From a bacterium (GTDB lineage: Bacteria > Armatimonadota > Chthonomonadetes > Chthonomonadales > CAJBBX01): a stretch of 50,604 bases of DNA. Shown here piece after piece: positions 46,308 through 50,604 of the stretch; positions within the stretch are counted from its first letter, which is position 1; the number at the start of each line of letters is the position of its first letter. Both the position numbers and the translations under genes were made by a program. The DNA lies in contig JAJZOL010000105.1 in NCBI GenBank assembly GCA_021811565.1, positions 1 to 50,604 on the forward strand, given 5' to 3'. A model generated the notes under the pieces. It had not been told where the DNA came from. It searched no databases and saw nothing but the letters and a program-made list of their open reading frames with translations.

Positions 46308-46920
46308 TTCCTTTCAATTCCGCCGCCATGAATATTTACCATATCGCGTCCTCATTCGCGTATCGAATTCACCCCTGCAACATCCTCCCATACGCACGTC
46401 ACATATCCATTCCCGATTACTTGTTGATTTTGGGGTAATCCTGAGAGGAATGAAATAATGCAGATATCACATGGAACGAATTGCATCGTGAATGACATAG
46501 GCTCCACTGATATGCATCCTTTATGTGCGGCGTGAATATATTGGAACCACATCACCGGATTGCAACGCTCATGATTCCCATAAATGAAACGAAACGGGAC
46601 AGCATCTCAACAGAGTATATTTCCGGGGATGAGAATATGGTGGCTTATAGATAACTTAAAGATAGACTGGTGGGCTCATAGCTGATCGAAACCATTAATA
46701 ATAAGTCATCCCTTCTCAGCATGGCAGAAGATGATTATAAAAGACAGCTAATTTCGGAAACATCCGTCAAGTGCATCAACATCGTATCACGCGTGTGATC
46801 CCATCCTCGTTATTTCATGATTTACAGACACCTCTCAGAATCCGTGAATTTTATAAGCGACCTGAAAGCGACTTCATAACACCCTCCCTTCACCCCGCAG
46901 CTCCAGAGTGAACCTTTTTC

Positions 46921-46946
46921 TTAACATATTCGCTAACATATGTTAA
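46921..46946. promoter_or_regulatory. palindromic TAACATAT sites
   Basis: TTAACATAT and its exact complement ATATGTTAA flank an 8-nt spacer; the right arm is part of the perfect 12-bp palindrome TAACATATGTTA (46934-46945). This gives three half-sites in 26 bp, suggesting a repressor binding site or an AT-rich hairpin. Confidence 0.35.
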
Positions 46947-47067
46947 AAAGTGATGGAATACCGAATACGATGAAAATGCGGGTATTTGATTGTCGCATTC
47001 ATACTTCATAGTCAAACCGTATATTCTTCTATAGCCTGCGGAACTGAATTTAAATCAACCGAATTTT

Positions 47068-47120
47068 TTTTGAGAAATTCTCAAAATATCTTGACATTTA
47101 AACGGATTATGATTTATGAT
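47068..47120 (+). promoter_or_regulatory. promoter with overlapping upstream palindrome
   Basis: TTGACA (47091-47096) and TATGAT (47115-47120) with an 18-nt spacer precede the small-protein gene. Just upstream TTTTGAG and CTCAAAA (47068-47086) form a 7-bp palindrome around AAATT, a likely operator position. Confidence 0.6.
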
Positions 47121-47147
47121 AATTTCATCTTCTAAGGAGGAAGGGTT

Positions 47148-47468
47148 ATGGAATCTATTAAATTTGAATTACCGCTATCTCCCGAAATATCCAAGTTGAT
47201 AGGGCGTGAGCGCAGACGACTTTCTTTTGAGAATGACAGGGATTTCACAGACGATGAAACCGCCAAAATTCTCTTCCAAGAGTTCGTTAAAGAAAAGTCT
47301 AAAACGCAGGGAGGCGCCAAATCAAGCGGAAAATCATACGGAGAGCCGAAGATCAAAGCGAGTGACTACAGGGATTTATGGGAAAAGCACCCAGAAGGTG
47401 AAAAACCGTATACCGGAAGAGGCCCCATACCCGAATGGCTTAAAAATATGATCATAGCCGCGAATTAA
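47148..47468 (+). CDS. small protein with H-NS-like C-terminal motif
   Basis: A 106-residue hydrophilic protein. The first half is charged and helical (SPEISKLIGRERRRLSFEN, DDETAKILFQEFVKEKSKT); a Gly/Ser/Lys linker follows, then PYTGRGPIPEWLKNMI. That end resembles the AT-hook-like W-x-G-R-G-x-x-P-x-W-L motif of H-NS-family proteins that binds the DNA minor groove, but the key residues before GRG are shifted, so the assignment is tentative. AAGGAGG lies 7 nt before the ATG and a strong promoter and terminator bracket the gene, indicating a real monocistronic unit. Confidence 0.65.
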   Translation: MESIKFELPLSPEISKLIGRERRRLSFENDRDFTDDETAKILFQEFVKEKSKTQGGAKSSGKSYGEPKIKASDYRDLWEKHPEGEKPYTGRGPIPEWLKNMIIAAN

Positions 47469-47520
47469 TGGGACTTTAACAAGATTTAATGCTTTGTACA
47501 ATTATCTATTGCATGAGTAT

Positions 47521-47567
47521 GCGGGCGAACGACGCTGGTAGGTCGGATTAACGCCCGCTTTTTTTGG
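47521..47567 (+). terminator. intrinsic terminator of the small-protein gene
   Basis: GCGGGCG (47521-47527) pairs with CGCCCGC, with an inner CGAC/GTCG helix, followed by seven T residues. Confidence 0.88.
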
Positions 47568-47760
47568 ATAACACCAAAACGGCATCGTTAAACTCACCAC
47601 GCGGCTTGCAGCGGAATATCGGAGCGAAATGATATAAGACGCAGTGTTAATTCCACGCAGTGCCGATGGTAATTGGAAATTCATCGTCATAAAAGGAAGC
47701 CCTTAAACGGTTCAGGCGTTCAAGAGCTCTCTCTACGAATGGCAATCTCAAAATCAATCC

Positions 47761-49413
47761 CTAAGATTTTTCAAGCTTAAGGGTTATCGTGGGCGAATCG
47801 CATACTTCGGAAGGTCCGAAATACTGTATCGGACCAGGAAACACATAGCAATCATTAAGAGCCCAGTCTTCACGATTGTCAGCTAACTGCTTAAAGGGCT
47901 TACCGTCGATATCCACCAAGGCTTTTTTAATTACCGGAGTGGGTTTGCCTTTGCGCACCTCCATATTGAGCATCATCGTAACAGGCGTGCCACCCGCAAT
48001 CCATTCATCGGAGGATTTAATGCTATTGCGCACATTGACGGTAAAGCCAGTTAATTTCGCACGAATTAATTGCAATGCGGCGAAACCTAGCGAATAGCAG
48101 TAATCCGCATCGTAATTCGAAGGCGCGGCGCATCTGCCTTCATAACCGAAAAAGTGAGATAACGGGCTGAATTTCGCGTTCGTTTTGCCTTCCTCCTTCA
48201 ACACCCGTATTCGCTCCGTCACCAAGTCCATCAGCAACCGTTCGGTTTCAATTTGGGAAACGGGAACGTTGCCATGGCTGTCTCTGGAGAGAAGCACTTC
48301 GCGAATCGCCCCAGGCAGGCTTTCATATACTTCGGCGCTCTCCTTACTGAGCCTTTTGGTCACATGCTGAATACGCTCCTCATGGTTACCCATGGATTTC
48401 AGCGTCTCCTCGTCCTGCCCCAAAACGGCGCTTAATTCATCAATCATTATTTTAATATCCGAGATGAACTCCACCAAGCCCTCCGGCACCAGCAGAACAC
48501 CGTAATTTTTCCCTTGCGCGGCGCGCTTCACCACAACGTCGGTGATATAATCCACGATCCGTCCCAAGGTTGAGCCTGTTGCGGATACCTCTTCCGATAT
48601 CAGAGTGATGTTCGGATGAGTTTGCAATGCGCACTCCAGGGTGACATGACTCGCCGCTCTCCCCATTAATCGAATGAAATGCCAATACTTTACGGCGGAG
48701 GTAGCGTCTCTGGCGATGTTGCCTATCAGTTCCGAATAGGTCTTGGTGCAGGTGTCGAAACCAAAGGAGGTTTCTATCTGCTCGTTCTTCATATCCCCGT
48801 CTATTGTCTTCGGTACCCCCACAATGGATACCGGGCAGCCATTGGACTTCATATATTCCGCCAACATGGCGGCGTTGGTATTTGAATCGTCTCCGCCGAT
48901 GATCACCAATCCGCTTAGCCCAAGGCTCTCCAGATTCTTTTTACATGCGGCAAGGTCTTCCGGCTTTTCGATCTTATCTCTTCCGCTCATGATCATATCG
49001 AATCCGCCGGTATTTCGGTATTTATCGATATAATCAGAGGTCAGTTCACGATAATCCCCTTTGATCACCCCGATGGGTCCTTTCTTGAACCCGAACAGTT
49101 GGCTCTCAGGATTGGTTTTTTTCAGAGCATCATACAAACCGGCAATGACGTTATGTCCGCCCGGAGCCTGTCCTCCGGAGAGAACCACCCCCACTTTAAT
49201 CGGTTTGTCAATTAGATCCCCTTCTCCCTCCTCAATGGTGACCGCAGGCTGTCCATAAGTGGATGGAAACAGTTTTCTTATCTCCTCCCGGTCCGTGGCG
49301 GGTTCGGTGGGAGATCCGTAGGAGATCATAATATTATCGCAGCGCAACGCCTTTGGCAGTTTAGGTTGATATGTTGCGCGTGCTTTCTGCAAAGCGGATG
49401 TTTGTGTTGTCAT
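47761..49413 (-). CDS. pfp: pyrophosphate-dependent 6-phosphofructokinase (PFP type)
   Basis: The 550-residue protein matches the long, plant-PFP-like group: VVLSGGQAPGGHNVIAG (about 77-92), the GGDDSNT motif (173-179) whose second Asp marks pyrophosphate rather than ATP use, PKTIDGD (201-207) with the catalytic Asp, and FIRLMGR in the substrate region. It interconverts fructose 6-phosphate and fructose 1,6-bisphosphate with pyrophosphate in the cytoplasm, reversibly. AAAAGGGGG precedes the ATG. Part of its coding sequence (48156-48178) recurs at the right edge of the window. Confidence 0.93.
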   Translation of the reverse strand: MTTQTSALQKARATYQPKLPKALRCDNIMISYGSPTEPATDREEIRKLFPSTYGQPAVTIEEGEGDLIDKPIKVGVVLSGGQAPGGHNVIAGLYDALKKTNPESQLFGFKKGPIGVIKGDYRELTSDYIDKYRNTGGFDMIMSGRDKIEKPEDLAACKKNLESLGLSGLVIIGGDDSNTNAAMLAEYMKSNGCPVSIVGVPKTIDGDMKNEQIETSFGFDTCTKTYSELIGNIARDATSAVKYWHFIRLMGRAASHVTLECALQTHPNITLISEEVSATGSTLGRIVDYITDVVVKRAAQGKNYGVLLVPEGLVEFISDIKIMIDELSAVLGQDEETLKSMGNHEERIQHVTKRLSKESAEVYESLPGAIREVLLSRDSHGNVPVSQIETERLLMDLVTERIRVLKEEGKTNAKFSPLSHFFGYEGRCAAPSNYDADYCYSLGFAALQLIRAKLTGFTVNVRNSIKSSDEWIAGGTPVTMMLNMEVRKGKPTPVIKKALVDIDGKPFKQLADNREDWALNDCYVFPGPIQYFGPSEVCDSPTITLKLEKS

Positions 49414-49830
49414 GTTGGGTTCCCCCTTTTAATATTCTCTTTCAGCGCTTTTTCGCAATCGTCAATTTCCAAGAACAATCTTGACTGCTTTTTTGCGGAT
49501 TCGATCCCCGCAAGGAAAGCGAAATCACCGATTACTCTTCTTTTGAATTATGACATATTCCTAGGGGTTCCGAAACCCATGACGCATCCGAAGCGGCGAG
49601 GATAGGGAAGTCGCATTCGGCGAAATGTATGCAATCGCGATCATTAACTTGACTTTTTCAGCATACAAAAGATATACTATCCGGAGTGTTTCCCGCCCTT
49701 ATTGGATTTTGGGCGGTTTGTGAAGGCAATTGTCGGAACGCGCCCGATTTCACTCTCACCGTTCATGGGTTTGAGAAGTGCGTCGGGCGTTATTGCGCCG
49801 TCGGAAGAGCCGGTGGTGAATGGAGCGAAG
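49414..49830. other. divergent upstream region of pfp and ffh
   Basis: Contains the ffh promoter (49649-49678) and a leader of about 150 nt with a CCGCCC/GGGCGG hairpin near 49695-49720. No RNA gene is recognisable; the SRP RNA signature (GGAAGGAAGC) is absent. Confidence 0.5.
49649..49678 (+). promoter_or_regulatory. probable ffh promoter
   Basis: TTGACT (49649-49654) and TATACT (49673-49678), 18-nt spacer, each one mismatch from consensus, about 150 nt before the ffh start. Confidence 0.6.
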
Positions 49831-50604
49831 ATGTTTGAAAGCCTGAGCGATAAACTTCAAGGCGTCTTTTCTCGATTGCGAGGAAAGGGAAAGCTTACGG
49901 AGCAGAATGTAAACGAGGCTCTTCGTGAAGTGCGCATGGCTCTGCTGGAAGCGGACGTAAATTACAAAGTCGTAAAGGATTTCATTGCACGAATCAAGGA
50001 GCGAGCCATAGGTGAAGAGGTTCTTGAGAGCCTCACGCCCGTGCAGATGGTCGTAAAGATCGTCAACGAGGAGCTTGTGAATCTTCTGGGGGGAGCGAAC
50101 GCGCGTTTGCAGTTCGCACCTCGCCCGCCCACCGTCGTGATGCTCTGTGGCTTGCAAGGGTCCGGTAAGACCACGACCTGCGCGAAATTGGCTTACTGGC
50201 TGAGGCGGCAAGGGCGAAATCCGCTACTCGTGGCTTGTGACATCTATCGTCCCGCCGCAGTGCGTCAATTGGAGACGCTTGGCGAACAGTTGAAGATGCC
50301 TGTCTTCAAGAAGGAGGATGGCACCCCTCCTCCGAAGATCGCGGCGGAAGCGATCACACACGCCAATCGCACGGGATGCGATGTCGTTCTTTTGGACACC
50401 GCTGGCAGGTTGCATATAGACGAGACGATGATGCGCGAGCTTGAGGAGATCAAACGGCTCGCGACGCCTACGGAGATTTTGCTTGTCGTGGATGCGATGA
50501 CGGGCCAGGACGCCGTCAATTTCGCCACGGAGTTTCACTCCGCGCTCGCCGTGGACGGCTTCATCATGACGAAGCTGGATGGAGATAACGGGCTGAATTT
50601 CGCG
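49831..50604 (+). CDS. ffh: signal recognition particle protein Ffh, 5' part
   Basis: 258 residues are visible; the frame is open at the window edge. The N domain (FESLSDKLQGVFSRLRGKGKLTEQNV) is followed by the G domain with the P-loop GLQGSGKTTT, DIYRPAAVRQLE, DTAGRLHID and TKLDGD. Ffh binds signal peptides and 4.5S RNA and delivers ribosomes to FtsY. GGAG six bases upstream supports the ATG. The last seven codons read NGLNFA instead of the expected ARGGAAL, coinciding with the 23-nt copy of pfp sequence, so the end is probably chimeric and the real gene continues elsewhere. Confidence 0.93.
   Translation, partial: MFESLSDKLQGVFSRLRGKGKLTEQNVNEALREVRMALLEADVNYKVVKDFIARIKERAIGEEVLESLTPVQMVVKIVNEELVNLLGGANARLQFAPRPPTVVMLCGLQGSGKTTTCAKLAYWLRRQGRNPLLVACDIYRPAAVRQLETLGEQLKMPVFKKEDGTPPPKIAAEAITHANRTGCDVVLLDTAGRLHIDETMMRELEEIKRLATPTEILLVVDAMTGQDAVNFATEFHSALAVDGFIMTKLDGDNGLNFA

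Larger units (their letters stand above)
46308..47147. other. 840-bp gene-free region with palindromes and a promoter
   Basis: I find no credible gene or RNA. The right part has two features described separately: a TAACATATGTTA palindrome with a second half-site (46921-46946) and the operator-like TTTTGAG palindrome and promoter of the small-protein gene (47068-47120). The DNA is AT-rich compared with the genes around. Confidence 0.5.

Noticed and set aside
46228-46458. Reading frame starting [19 protein letters not shown]
   Set aside because: It is the sense translation of tRNA-His, a frequent spurious annotation.
49681-49830. SRP RNA gene before ffh
   Set aside because: Hairpins are present, but the conserved GGAAGGAAGC loop of SRP RNA is not.
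1-50604. CRISPR arrays, insertion sequences, prophage or integrase genes
   Set aside because: No direct repeat array, transposase or integrase motif was seen; the only mobile element is the group II intron relic.

Overview
The window looks like a contig from a diderm bacterium, most likely of the phylum Armatimonadota. The grounds are several DUF1559-type pseudopilins with the [16 protein letters not shown] head and a C-terminal DGH motif, a PafA/Dop (Pup ligase/depupylase) family enzyme outside Actinobacteria, PEP-CTERM proteins, an S-layer-homology porin and a GloVer-repeat (TIGR03803) protein. The taxonomic call is inference from gene content; no rRNA is present.

Layout. 1-901 holds the end of a GloVer-repeat protein. 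981-2420 holds a BON lipoprotein and a pseudopilin with a consensus promoter. 2625-7054 is an anti-sigma factor followed by a 1135-residue outer-membrane protein built on a 76-79 residue repeat. 7308-13432 is a minus-strand run: sugar-phosphate isomerase-like protein, GH38 alpha-mannosidase, PfkB kinase, PafA/Dop-family enzyme. 13664-16716 is a translationally coupled pair of secreted proteins. 16795-19724 has a small secreted protein, a degenerate group II intron whose maturase is reduced to 36 codons, and an SLH/collagen-like/coiled-coil porin. 20152-24532 is an exopolysaccharide export set (GT4 glycosyltransferase, SLBB exporter, Wzc-like protein split by a frameshift at an A8 run). 24710-27741 is a secreted phosphatase coupled to a GAF-GGDEF diguanylate cyclase.

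27782-37274 is the most accessory part: two PEP-CTERM proteins, a 1189-residue secreted PKD protein, two paralogous pseudopilins plus a possible remnant of a third, an atypical pseudopilin without the prepilin cleavage motif, and a PII signal protein embedded in the pseudopilin operon. 37427-43597 is carbohydrate metabolism (secreted clan-A glycosidase with a discoidin-like domain, cupin plus Gfo/Idh/MocA dehydrogenase, phosphoglucomutase). 44181-45955 is a ChrB C-terminal-domain protein with an MFS transporter. A Gly-Arg-His tRNA cluster with a consensus promoter follows, then a small protein with an H-NS-like tail, a pyrophosphate-dependent phosphofructokinase, and the 5' part of ffh, which runs off the end.

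Both extreme ends look chimeric. Bases 1-25 are the exact reverse complement of 2342-2366, and bases 50582-50604 exactly repeat 48156-48178. In both places the encoded protein departs from its family pattern at the junction, so these ends should not be trusted as genomic sequence.
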